A stretch of DNA of 8,608 bases from Thermoplasmata archaeon (GCA_030039135.1 JASHQN010000115.1:1-8608), one strand, 5' to 3'. Positions 1 to 7,208 are shown, counted from the first letter of the stretch. Numbers and translations: made by a program. The notes: generated from the letters alone by a model not told the origin.

Positions 1-528
1 GAGGTCGACCGTTCGGATGCGATCGTCGCGGCCATGAAGAGCGGCGGGAGGATCCTCGGGCGGGGCTCGCTCACTTCCCGAGCGCGGCCGATCCTCGTCA
101 TCGACCTCGGCCTCCCGCGGAACGTGGACCCCAGCGTCCGGGACCACCCGGCCTTGCGCCTCGTCGACCTCGAGGGCCTGCGAGCGTGGGCACCTCCCGC
201 TCCCCTGCCGGACGTGGAGGAAGGGGTCGCGCTCGAGGCCGCCGAGGCGGCGCGCGAGCTCGCAGCGATCGGCTTCGAATCCTGGGTGGCGGCGTACCGG
301 CGCGCGTCGGAGCGGATCCGCCGAGGCCTCCTCGAAGAGGTCCGCCCCACCTTGGCCGCGCTCGGGCCCGCCGACCGGGAAGCGATCGAGCGGCTGACGC
401 GCCGCCTGGTCGCCCGGCTCCTCGAGGCGCCGACCGCGGGGCTCCGTTCGATCCCTCCCGGGCCCGAGGGTGACGCACGACGCCGCGGTGCGGCGGACCT
501 CCTCGGCCTGGACGCACTGCGGTCGTGA
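1..528 (+). CDS. hemA: Glutamyl-tRNA reductase, C-terminal part (5' end outside window)
   Basis: The reading frame is open from base 1, so the gene enters from the left; 175 residues and the TGA stop are present. HemA reduces glutamyl-tRNA(Glu) to glutamate-1-semialdehyde with NADPH, the first step of C5-pathway tetrapyrrole synthesis in the cytoplasm. The visible part begins near the end of the NADPH-binding domain. It contains the family signature ILVIDLGLPRNVDP (about residues 31-44), then the DL..L segment. An Ala/Arg/Glu-rich helical region follows (about 71-145), matching the spinal helix and dimerisation domain, and RRLVARLLEAPTAGLR resembles the family's nKllH.P...LR ending. The catalytic N-terminal domain with its cysteine lies outside the window. 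The stop overlaps the GTG start of hemC by 4 bp, and the next gene is the classic partner, which supports the assignment. HemL, which uses its product, lies five genes downstream. Confidence 0.9.
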   Translation, partial: EVDRSDAIVAAMKSGGRILGRGSLTSRARPILVIDLGLPRNVDPSVRDHPALRLVDLEGLRAWAPPAPLPDVEEGVALEAAEAARELAAIGFESWVAAYRRASERIRRGLLEEVRPTLAALGPADREAIERLTRRLVARLLEAPTAGLRSIPPGPEGDARRRGAADLLGLDALRS

Positions 529-1442
529 CCGAGACGCTCCGGGTCGGCACGCGTCGGAGCGTGCTGGCGAGACGGCAGACCGCGCTCGTGCTCCACGCCC
601 TGCGCCGCGCGGATCCGACGGTGCGGTTCCGGGTGGTGCCCCTCGTGACGCAAGGCGATCGATCGCCGGCTACGGTCGACGGCCTCGATTTCACCGACAC
701 CATCGACCGTGCTCTCGAGGAGGGCCGGATCGACATCGCCGTGCACAGCGCGAAGGACCTTCCCGTGCGGACAACGCGAGCCGTCGCGGTCGCGGCGTTC
801 CCACGGCGCTCGGATCCGCGCGACGGGCTCGTGCTCCGCCGATCCCGAACTCTTCGGTCGCTCGCCCCGGGGGCCCGCATCGGCTCGAGCAGCGCCCGGC
901 GCCGCGCCCAGCTCCTTCGGGCCCGGAGCGACCTCGAGGTGGTGGAGGTGCGGGGGAATGTCGACTCGCGCCTGGCTCTCGTTCGCCGGGGAACGGTCGA
1001 CGGGGTGATTCTCGCGGTCGCCGGCCTCGAGCGCATCGGGCGGATCGGAGCGGTGACCGAAGTCCTTGACCGCCAGCGCTTTCTTCCCGCTCCGGGACAA
1101 GGGGCACTGGCCGTGGCGACGCGCTCGAACGACCGGGACCGTGCGGAGCGGCTCGCCGCTGTCGATGACCCTTCCACTCGGGCCGCGGTCACGGCCGAGC
1201 GCGCGTTCGTCGACGCGATCGGAGGGGACTGCGACACGCCCCTCGGAGCGCTCGCCCGTGTCCGGGGTGGCGAGCTGACCCTTCGGGCCGAGGTCCTGTC
1301 GGTCGACGGCCGCCGCGCGGTGGGAGGCGTACGCGTCGGCGGGGCGGCGACGGCAACGGTGATCGGCGCGTCGCTCGCCCGGGACCTCCTGGAGGCGGGG
1401 GCGGGCGGCCTCCTCGGGCGGCGCGGGGTGGCGGAGGGGTAG
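525..1442 (+). CDS. hemC: Hydroxymethylbilane synthase (porphobilinogen deaminase)
   Basis: This 305-residue protein should condense four porphobilinogen molecules into hydroxymethylbilane, using a covalently attached dipyrromethane cofactor. Family motifs appear in order: VGTRRSVLARRQT (7-19), VTQGDRSP (41-48), DIAVHSAKDLP with the catalytic-type Asp78, IGSSSARRRAQL (119-130), VRGNVDSRL (142-150), ILAVAGLERIG (162-172), FLPAPGQGALAV (187-198) and IGGDCDTPLGA (232-242). Cys236 is the only cysteine and sits where the cofactor-bearing cysteine belongs. The GTG start overlaps the hemA stop in a GTGA, and no strong Shine-Dalgarno precedes it, so translational coupling is likely. Oddity: between VTQGD and GRIDIAVHS the protein is about 5 residues shorter than the E. 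coli enzyme as I recall it, and the GGKGLF-type segment with its two loop lysines is missing. All other motifs are intact, so I expect an active enzyme. Confidence 0.95.
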   Translation: MTETLRVGTRRSVLARRQTALVLHALRRADPTVRFRVVPLVTQGDRSPATVDGLDFTDTIDRALEEGRIDIAVHSAKDLPVRTTRAVAVAAFPRRSDPRDGLVLRRSRTLRSLAPGARIGSSSARRRAQLLRARSDLEVVEVRGNVDSRLALVRRGTVDGVILAVAGLERIGRIGAVTEVLDRQRFLPAPGQGALAVATRSNDRDRAERLAAVDDPSTRAAVTAERAFVDAIGGDCDTPLGALARVRGGELTLRAEVLSVDGRRAVGGVRVGGAATATVIGASLARDLLEAGAGGLLGRRGVAEG

Positions 1443-1451
1443 GCGGAGACG

Positions 1452-2213
1452 ATGAGCCCCCGGACCGGACGCGTCGTTTTCGTCGGCGGTCCCACGACGC
1501 TCCGCGGAGCGGAGCGTTCGCTCGCGCGGCGCGGGATCCGGGTGGACCGGGTCGTCGCGCTCGAGGGTGCCCCCGTCGATCCCGTGCGCCTGCGGGCCTC
1601 GCTCGCTCGCTTCGGGGCCTACGACGTCCTCTTGGTCACCAGCAAGGAAGCCGTCCGGGCGATGGCGGCGACCGGGGCGTTCCGGCGGGTGTCCGGGGGC
1701 GGTCGATCCCGTGAGGTCGTGGCGGGAGGTCCCTCGACGGCGCGTGCGCTCGCGTCGCGAGGCATCCGGGCGCACTGGACCGCTGCGGACGGGGCGGGAG
1801 CGGCCGTCGCGCGGCGGTTCGCGCGAGCTCGGCCGCTAAGGATCGTCTACGCGAGGTCGGATCGGGCCGGCCCGGGGCTGGCGCAGGCGCTGCGCCGAGA
1901 GGGTCACACGGTGCTCGATCTCGTCGCGTACCGTCTCGTTCCGGGTCCGCGGCTCAGCCGTCCCGCGCAGGACAAGCTCCTGCGCGCCGACCGCGTGCTC
2001 ACGACGAGCCCTTCCGCGCTGACCTACCTGGCCCGGGCCCTACGCCCGGAGTCGTTCGTCAGACTGCGACGACGGCGAACGATCGTCGTGCTCGGCCCGA
2101 AGAGCGCCCGCTCCGCGCGCGGCCACGGGTTCCGTCAGGTCCGGATCGTGCCCGACGTCACCGACCGAGCGGTAGGCGAGTTCCTGGGCGCGGAGCTGAC
2201 CGATGCCCGGTGA
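1452..2213 (+). CDS. hemD: Uroporphyrinogen-III synthase
   Basis: This 253-residue protein should cyclise hydroxymethylbilane to uroporphyrinogen III with inversion of ring D. HemD sequences diverge strongly, so the call rests on fold-typical landmarks and context. These are an N-terminal VVFVGGPTT strand-loop (8-16), VLLVTSKEAV (59-68) matching the family's 'ftS.nAV' motif, VYARSDRAG (132-140), LVAYRLVP with conserved-type Tyr160, LTTSPSALTYL (183-193), and VVLGPKSARSARGHGF (212-227) matching 'iGp.TA.a....G'. The two halves fit the two-domain architecture, and the length is normal. The gene starts 9 bp after the hemC stop. GGAG at 1445-1448 is only 3 bases from the ATG, and another GGAGG at 1433-1437 lies inside the end of hemC. 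Its 3' end overlaps hemB by 11 bp. Position directly after hemC makes the identification strong. Confidence 0.9.
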   Translation: MSPRTGRVVFVGGPTTLRGAERSLARRGIRVDRVVALEGAPVDPVRLRASLARFGAYDVLLVTSKEAVRAMAATGAFRRVSGGGRSREVVAGGPSTARALASRGIRAHWTAADGAGAAVARRFARARPLRIVYARSDRAGPGLAQALRREGHTVLDLVAYRLVPGPRLSRPAQDKLLRADRVLTTSPSALTYLARALRPESFVRLRRRRTIVVLGPKSARSARGHGFRQVRIVPDVTDRAVGEFLGAELTDAR

Positions 2214-3192
2214 TGCCCCGTCGAGCGTGCGCCTGCGTCGGCTGCGGCGTACCCCGCTCCTCCGCGACATCACCGCCGAGACCCGTCTGTCCGCACGCGA
2301 GCTCATCCTGCCGATCTTCGTCCGGCCCGGCCGGGGAGCGCCCGAGAAGATCCCATCGCTCCCCGGTGTCGAGCGCCGGTCCGTGGACGACGCGGTGCGT
2401 CTCGCCGTCGCGGCCGCCGACGGCGGGGTCGGCGCGGTCCTGTTCTTCGGCCTCGCTCGGCGCAAGGACCCCGAGGGCAGCGAGGCGGCCGCCGACGACG
2501 GCCCGGTGGCTCGGGCGGTGCGCGGAACGAAGTCCGCGCGGCCCGACGCGATCGTCGCGACCGACGTCTGCCTGTGCGCCTACACCTCGCACGGTCACTG
2601 CGGCCTCCTCCGCGATGGGCAGGTGGACAACGACGCGACCCTTCCTCTCCTCGCCCGGATGGCGGTGACGCACGCCCGCGCCGGGGCCGACCTTGTCGCA
2701 CCCAGCGCGATGATGGACCACCAAGTCGCGGCGATCCGTTCCGGGCTCGATCGCGAGGGGTTCCCGAACACGGCGATCCTGGCCTACGCGGCGAAGTACG
2801 CGTCGGCGTTCTACGGACCGTTCCGGGACGCGGCCGATTCCGCCCCCGCGGTGGGAGACCGTCGGGGATACCAGATCGATCCGCGGAACGCCCGCGACGC
2901 GCTGCGGGAGATCGCCCTCGACATCGAGGAGGGCGCGGACATCGCCATGGTGAAGCCGGCCCTCCCGTACCTCGACGTGCTCGCCCGCGCCCGAGCTCGT
3001 TTTGACGTCCCGCTCGCGGCCTACCAGGTCAGCGGAGAGTACGCGATGATCAAGGCGGCCGCGGCCCAGGGTTGGGTCGACGAACCGGCGATCGTCCGCG
3101 AATCGTTGGGGGCGATCCGGCGCGCGGGGGCCGACCTCATCGTCACGTACTACGCTCGCGAATTCGCGTCGTGGGAGCGGGGGGCCGCATGA
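2203..3192 (+). CDS. hemB: Delta-aminolevulinic acid dehydratase (porphobilinogen synthase)
   Basis: HemB condenses two 5-aminolevulinate molecules to porphobilinogen. The 329-residue length is standard. Residues 121-134 (DVCLCAYTSHGHCG) carry the three-cysteine zinc site, Cys123, Cys125 and Cys133, so this is the Zn-dependent type and not the Asp-rich Mg type. The Schiff-base lysines are Lys198 (AYAAKYASAFYGPF) and Lys251 (IAMVKPALPYLD). Also present are VAPSAMMDHQV (165-175), GDRRGYQIDPRNA (218-230) and AYQVSGEYAMI (273-283). The N-terminal RLRRLRRTPLLRDI segment matches the arm typical of the octameric enzyme. The ATG lies within the last codons of hemD in another frame, and GGAG at 2192-2195, 7 bases upstream, supports this start. 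The TGA stop overlaps the ATG of the next gene (ATGA). Every family-defining residue I can place is present. Confidence 0.97.
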   Translation: MPGDAPSSVRLRRLRRTPLLRDITAETRLSARELILPIFVRPGRGAPEKIPSLPGVERRSVDDAVRLAVAAADGGVGAVLFFGLARRKDPEGSEAAADDGPVARAVRGTKSARPDAIVATDVCLCAYTSHGHCGLLRDGQVDNDATLPLLARMAVTHARAGADLVAPSAMMDHQVAAIRSGLDREGFPNTAILAYAAKYASAFYGPFRDAADSAPAVGDRRGYQIDPRNARDALREIALDIEEGADIAMVKPALPYLDVLARARARFDVPLAAYQVSGEYAMIKAAAAQGWVDEPAIVRESLGAIRRAGADLIVTYYAREFASWERGAA

Positions 3193-3920
3193 GCGCGCCG
3201 GGGGCCACCGGCTCGGACGCGTCCCCCGAGACGAGGGAGTTCGTGAAGTACACGCTGTTCCACCTGCGCCCCGAGTGGCGACGGCTGGCGGCGCCCGAGC
3301 GAGCCGCCGGGGTCGACGCGATCGCGCGACTCTTGGACCGCCCGCCGCCGGATCTTCTCCTGAGGACCTACTCCTTGGTCGGCACGAAGGCGCGGGTCGA
3401 GATGATGCTCTGGACGATCTCCGCGCGACTCGAAGCGATCCAAGAGCTCCACGCCCGCCTCTTGGGAACGCCGCTCGGCGGCTTCCTCGATACCGAGTAC
3501 TCCTACCTCGGCATGGCCCGCCGCTCGGAGTACCTCGGCGAGCACGCCCACGCCGGCCAGGAGGGCACGTCGGGGACGCGCCGACCGCACGACCTCCCGT
3601 ACCTCGTCATCTACCCGTTCGTGAAGCGACGGGATTGGTACGGCCTACCGTTCGAGGAGCGTCGCCGCATCATGGGCGAACATTTCCGGATCGGCCACCG
3701 CTTCCCGAGCGTGCAGATCCACACCGGCTACTCGTTCGGGCTCGATGACGCCGAGTTCATCCTCGCCTTCGAGACCGACTCGCTCGCGGAGTTTTCGGAC
3801 CTGGTCGAGGCGTTGCGACCTTCGGAGGCGAGTCGGTACACGGCGCTCGAGACCCCGATCTTCACCGCGGTCCGCGTCGAGCCCCGCCGCATGGTCGAGC
3901 TGGCCGGGGGCATCGGGTGA
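3189..3920 (+). CDS. chdC: Chlorite dismutase-fold protein, probable coproheme decarboxylase (ChdC/HemQ)
   Basis: This 243-residue protein belongs to the chlorite dismutase-like superfamily. ChdC converts Fe-coproporphyrin III (coproheme) to heme b by two oxidative decarboxylations using peroxide. Landmarks are FVKYTLFHLRPEW (18-30), YSLVGTKARVEMMLW (61-75), YSYLGMA (104-110), YPFVKRRDWYGLPFEERRR (142-160) and GLDDAEFILAFE (184-195), ending in a ...RYT..ETPIFTAV segment. Tyr142 of YPFVK aligns with the catalytic tyrosine of Firmicutes ChdC, and His165 of GEHFRIGH with the proximal heme ligand. The Tyr-to-His spacing is about 4 residues shorter than in Firmicutes, matching a missing loop insert. 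The distal region (176-182, QIHTGYS) has no arginine, which argues against true chlorite dismutation. The chosen ATG overlaps the hemB stop (ATGA) and has GGAG at 3174-3177; the longer in-frame extension to 3072 would lie inside hemB. The heme-operon context supports the ChdC role. Confidence 0.85.
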   Translation: MSAPGATGSDASPETREFVKYTLFHLRPEWRRLAAPERAAGVDAIARLLDRPPPDLLLRTYSLVGTKARVEMMLWTISARLEAIQELHARLLGTPLGGFLDTEYSYLGMARRSEYLGEHAHAGQEGTSGTRRPHDLPYLVIYPFVKRRDWYGLPFEERRRIMGEHFRIGHRFPSVQIHTGYSFGLDDAEFILAFETDSLAEFSDLVEALRPSEASRYTALETPIFTAVRVEPRRMVELAGGIG

Positions 3921-5230
3921 CCGTCCGCTCGGCCGGGCCCCGCTCGCGGGAGCTGTTCCGTCGCGCTGCGAAGGTCCTGGTCGGCGGGGTCGACTCTCCG
4001 GTGCGCTCGTACCGCGGCGTCGGGGGAACCCCGGTGTTCTTCGCCCGGGGACGGGGCGCCTACCTCTACGATGTCGACGGGCGACGCTACCTCGACCTCG
4101 TCAATTCGTGGGGAGCGAACCTGCTCGGTAACGCTCCGGGGTCCGTCGTCCGAGCGGTCCGCCGCACGGCCGGGCTCGGCCTGTCGTTCGGAGCCCCGTC
4201 GCCGCTCGAGCACGAGCTCGGGGAGGCGATCCGAGCGGCGGTGCCGGAGATAGAGCGGATCCGCTTCGTGAGCTCGGGGACCGAGGCGACGATGTCGGCG
4301 ATCCGGCTCGCTCGCGGTTTCACGGGCCGCGCGAAGCTCGTGAAGTTCGCCGGAGGGTACCACGGGCACTCGGACGGCCTCCTCGCAAGCGCCGGCTCGG
4401 GGGTGGCGACCGGTTCGCTTCCCGACTCCGCCGGGGTCCCGCGGTCGGTCGTGCGGGAGACCATCGTCAGCCCGTACAATCGGCTCGACGACCTCGCGAC
4501 CCGCTTCGAGCGGTGGCCCGACGAGATCGCGGCCGTCATCGTCGAGCCGGTCGCCGGGAACATCGGGGTCGTTCCCCCGGCGCCGGGGTTCCTCCCGGGC
4601 CTCGGTCGGCTCGCGCACCGCTACGGCGCGCTCGTGATCGCGGACGAGGTCATCACGGGGTTCCGCCTCGCCCGGGGAGCGGCGATCGGGCGCTTCGGGG
4701 GGCGGGCGGACCTCTTCACCTTCGGCAAGGTGATCGGGGGTGGACTCCCCATCGGGGCGTACGGCGGTCGGCGCGAGATCATGGAGCACCTCGCCCCGCT
4801 CGGGGACGTCTACCAGGCCGGCACGCTCGCCGGGAACCCGCTGGCGATGGCCGCCGGCCGTGCCGTGCTCGACGAGCTGACGCCCGCCCGCTACGCCGCG
4901 CTCGAGCGTACGAGCCGCGCGCTCGGCCACCGGCTTCAAACGCTCGCGGCTGAGGAGGGCGCCGCGCCGTTCCGGTTGAACCGCGTAGGATCGATGCTCG
5001 GGCTGTTCTTCACCGATCGACCGGTGACGGACGAGGCGAGCGCGAGGGCCGCCGACCGGACCCGGTACGCCGCGTTCTTCCATGGGGCGCTCTCCCGTGG
5101 GGTCGCGTTGCCCCCGTCGCCGCTCGAGACGACGTTCGTCTCGATGGCCGTCACGCCATCGGACCTTGACCGCGCGACGCCCGCCCTTCGGACCGCGTTC
5201 CGCGCCAGCCGGCCCCCCGGAGCGCGCTGA
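3917..5230 (+). CDS. hemL: Glutamate-1-semialdehyde 2,1-aminomutase
   Basis: HemL is a PLP enzyme that converts glutamate-1-semialdehyde, made by HemA, to 5-aminolevulinate. The 437-residue length is typical. The sequence shows GGVDSPVRSYRGVGGTP (23-39), the phosphate-binding SSGTEATMSAIRLAR (119-133), FAGGYHGHSDGLL (144-156), the gating-loop region AGSGVATGSLPDSAGVP (159-175), VEPVAGNIG (209-217), IADEVITGFR (241-250) and the PLP lysine Lys271 in TFGKVIGGGLPIGAYGG, followed by a QAGTLAGNPLAM motif. The gating-loop motif distinguishes HemL from other class-III aminotransferases. The usual SWGP.ILGH region reads NSWGANLLGNA (63-73), a mild divergence. GTG start overlaps the chdC stop in a GTGA; only a weak G-rich Shine-Dalgarno is visible, so coupling is likely. 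The stop shares a base with the hemE ATG (TGATG). Confidence 0.96.
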   Translation: MTVRSAGPRSRELFRRAAKVLVGGVDSPVRSYRGVGGTPVFFARGRGAYLYDVDGRRYLDLVNSWGANLLGNAPGSVVRAVRRTAGLGLSFGAPSPLEHELGEAIRAAVPEIERIRFVSSGTEATMSAIRLARGFTGRAKLVKFAGGYHGHSDGLLASAGSGVATGSLPDSAGVPRSVVRETIVSPYNRLDDLATRFERWPDEIAAVIVEPVAGNIGVVPPAPGFLPGLGRLAHRYGALVIADEVITGFRLARGAAIGRFGGRADLFTFGKVIGGGLPIGAYGGRREIMEHLAPLGDVYQAGTLAGNPLAMAAGRAVLDELTPARYAALERTSRALGHRLQTLAAEEGAAPFRLNRVGSMLGLFFTDRPVTDEASARAADRTRYAAFFHGALSRGVALPPSPLETTFVSMAVTPSDLDRATPALRTAFRASRPPGAR

Positions 5231-6264
5231 TGCGCGACCGTTTCGTGCGCGCCCTGCGCGGGGAGCCGGTCGACACGACGCCGATCTGGCTGATGCGTCA
5301 GGCCGGCCGCTACCTGCCCGGCTACCGGGAGCTCCGCCGTGCCCACCCGATCCTCGAGATCGCCCGGACCCCCGAGCTCGCGGTCGCCGCGACGACCGAG
5401 CCCGTGCGCCGCTTCGACCTCGACGCGGGGGTCGTCTTTGCCGACATCAGCCTGCCGTTCGCGGGGCTCGGGGTCGACTTCCGCATCGACCCGGGAGTGG
5501 GACCGATCGTCTCCGCTCCGATCCGCTCGGTCGAGGCGGTCGACCGTCTCCGCCCGTTCGACGCGGCCTCGGTCTCGTTCGTCGGGGAGGCGATCCGGGG
5601 ATTCCACGCCGAGGTGCCGGACCGACCGATCGTGGGGTTCGCGGGCGCGCCGTTCACGCTCGCCGCCTACCTGATCGAAGGGGGCGCATCGAGGGAGTTC
5701 CCCGAGACTCGGCGGATGCTCTACGGGGCGCCGGAGCTCTTCGACCGACTCCTCGAGCGTCTGTCCGCGATGACGATCGAGTATCTCCGAATGCAGGCGC
5801 ACGCGGGGGCGAACGCCCTGCAGCTGTTCGACACGTGGGTCGGGATCCTCCCTCCGGCGGAGTTCTCGCGCCGGGTCCTGCCGCACCTGCGCCGGATCTT
5901 CGACGGGCTGCGCGTGACCGGGTTGCCGCGGATCTACTTCTCGACGAGCTCCGCCCACCTTCTCGACGCGCTCGCACTGACCGGCGCCGACGCGCTCGGG
6001 GTGGACTGGCGCCTGCCTCTCGGCGCGGTGCGGGCCCGGCTCCCGCCCGGCGTTTCGCTCCAGGGCAACCTCGACCCCGGAGCGCTCCTGGGTCCCACCG
6101 ACGCGCTCCGGCGCGCCGCCCAGGCCGTGCTCGACGAGGTCCCGGACCACCGCGCACACGTTTTCAACCTGGGACACGGTGTCCTGCCCGAGACGGCGCC
6201 GCAGGCGGTAGCCGATCTGGTCGACTTCGTCCACGAGCGCGGCCGGGGAGAAAAGGACCGATGA
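5230..6264 (+). CDS. hemE: Uroporphyrinogen decarboxylase
   Basis: HemE removes four acetate carboxyls from uroporphyrinogen III to give coproporphyrinogen III, the branch-point intermediate before the coproporphyrin-dependent and protoporphyrin-dependent routes. The 344-residue length is typical. The N-terminal signature PIWLMRQAGRYLPGYRELR (18-36) is canonical. The active-site aspartate is Asp72 in VVFADISLPFAGLGVDF. Also present are GFAGAPFTLAAYLIEG (about 137-152), LQLFDTWVGILPP, the GNLDPGALLG segment and the C-terminal VFNLGHGVLPETAP motif. GGAG at 5219-5222, 7 bases before the ATG, supports the start, which overlaps the hemL stop by one base (TGATG). The stop overlaps the cpfC ATG (ATGA). 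HemE followed by ferrochelatase, with the oxidase elsewhere, is also seen in other genomes; in Bacillus the order is hemE-hemH-hemY. Confidence 0.97.
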   Translation: MRDRFVRALRGEPVDTTPIWLMRQAGRYLPGYRELRRAHPILEIARTPELAVAATTEPVRRFDLDAGVVFADISLPFAGLGVDFRIDPGVGPIVSAPIRSVEAVDRLRPFDAASVSFVGEAIRGFHAEVPDRPIVGFAGAPFTLAAYLIEGGASREFPETRRMLYGAPELFDRLLERLSAMTIEYLRMQAHAGANALQLFDTWVGILPPAEFSRRVLPHLRRIFDGLRVTGLPRIYFSTSSAHLLDALALTGADALGVDWRLPLGAVRARLPPGVSLQGNLDPGALLGPTDALRRAAQAVLDEVPDHRAHVFNLGHGVLPETAPQAVADLVDFVHERGRGEKDR

Positions 6265-7208
6265 GCGAGCGCAACGCGACGGGCCCAGCGGATCGAACGG
6301 CGGTGTTGCTGATGGGATACGGAAGCCCGAGGGGACCGGACGATCTCAGGGAGTACCTTGCCGACGTGCTCCACCGCCCCCCGAGCGATGCGATGGTCGA
6401 GGAGTATCGCCGTCGCTACGCGCTGATCGGCGGGTCTCCGCAACGGCGCATCCTGGACTCGTTGCGGGGTAAGCTCGCGCGCCGGTTCGCCCGGGACGGA
6501 TCCGGCCTCCCCGTCTATCTCGGGACGAAGCACGGGACCCCGAACGTCGCGGAGGTGGTCCCTACGATCGTTCGCGACGGGTTCGATCGGATCGTCGCGA
6601 TCCCGCTCTCCCCGTACGCGTCGACCTGGATCCTCGAGCCGTACCGCAGCGGGCTCGACCGGGGTCGCGCGGCGTCGCCGCGCCCGCCCACGATCGACCT
6701 GCGGACCGGCTGGCACCTCGACCCGAGCTTCGTCGGCTACTGGTCGGGGGCGATCCGCTCGGAGCTCGCCCACGACGCCGATCCGTCGACGGTCGTGCTC
6801 CTCTCGGCCCATAGCCTGCCCGAGCGCTACGCCCGGATGGGCGATCCGTACCCCGGGATCCTCGCCGAGACCTCGAGCGCCATCGCGCGCACGGCCGCGC
6901 TCCCGCGCTGGAAGTTCACCTACCAGAGCGCCGGGAACACGACCGAGCCGTGGCTCGGGCCGGACATCACCGAGCGGATCGACGAGGCGAAGGCGGCCGG
7001 CGCGTCGACCGTGCTCGTCGCGTCCTTCGGGTTCGTCTTCGATCACCTGGAGGTCCTCTACGATCTCGACATCGTCATTCGCCAGTTCGCCGAGGGGCGC
7101 GGCGTCCGCTACCGGAGGGTCCCGACGCCGAACGACGCGGACGAGCTCGTGGAGGCCCTCGTGCACGTGGCCGACCGGACCTCGGCTCCTCCGACGCACG
7201 CCGGCTAG
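6261..7208 (+). CDS. cpfC: Ferrochelatase, probable coproporphyrin III ferrochelatase (CpfC/HemH)
   Basis: This 315-residue protein inserts Fe(II) into a porphyrin. Its length and motifs match the soluble Bacillus-type enzyme (about 310 residues). The sequence shows VLLMGYGSPRGPDDLREYL (15-33), YALIGGSPQRRI (53-64), YLGTKHGTPNV (86-96), LSAHSLPERY with the metal-site/catalytic His184, YQSAGNTTEPWLGPDI (221-236) and GFVFDHLEVLYDLD with Glu264. It contains no cysteine, so it cannot carry the [2Fe-2S] cluster of actinobacterial and animal ferrochelatases, and there is no membrane segment. A chdC gene in the same operon suggests coproporphyrin III as substrate; this is inference, since sequence alone does not separate it from protoporphyrin chelatases. 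The ATG overlaps the hemE stop (ATGA), with GGAG at 6247-6250 and AAGGA at 6253-6257 upstream. It is the last operon gene, ending 19 bp from a convergent gene. Confidence 0.93.
   Translation: MSERNATGPADRTAVLLMGYGSPRGPDDLREYLADVLHRPPSDAMVEEYRRRYALIGGSPQRRILDSLRGKLARRFARDGSGLPVYLGTKHGTPNVAEVVPTIVRDGFDRIVAIPLSPYASTWILEPYRSGLDRGRAASPRPPTIDLRTGWHLDPSFVGYWSGAIRSELAHDADPSTVVLLSAHSLPERYARMGDPYPGILAETSSAIARTAALPRWKFTYQSAGNTTEPWLGPDITERIDEAKAAGASTVLVASFGFVFDHLEVLYDLDIVIRQFAEGRGVRYRRVPTPNDADELVEALVHVADRTSAPPTHAG

Noticed and set aside
98..1495. Long minus-strand ORF of 465 codons antisense to hemA and hemC
   Set aside because: Its translation is low-complexity Arg/Ser/Pro/Ala-rich and resembles no family; it is an antisense shadow typical of GC-rich coding DNA.
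3072..3188. Earlier ATG for the chlorite dismutase-like gene
   Set aside because: It lies inside hemB and adds an Arg/Gly-rich stretch; the ATGA overlap start at 3189 fits the rest of the operon.
3189..3920. Genuine chlorite dismutase (perchlorate respiration or chlorite detoxification)
   Set aside because: No arginine at the distal position, the catalytic-type Tyr of coproheme decarboxylases is present, and the gene is embedded in a heme operon.
3728..5083. Minus-strand ORF of 451 codons antisense to hemL
   Set aside because: Arg/Glu/Pro-rich translation with no motif, opposite a fully convincing hemL; shadow frame.
5082..6260. Long in-frame upstream extension of cpfC giving a 708-residue protein
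   Set aside because: The extension is an alternate frame of hemL and hemE with Arg/Pro-rich sequence. The ATG at 6261 has a Shine-Dalgarno site and gives the normal ferrochelatase length.
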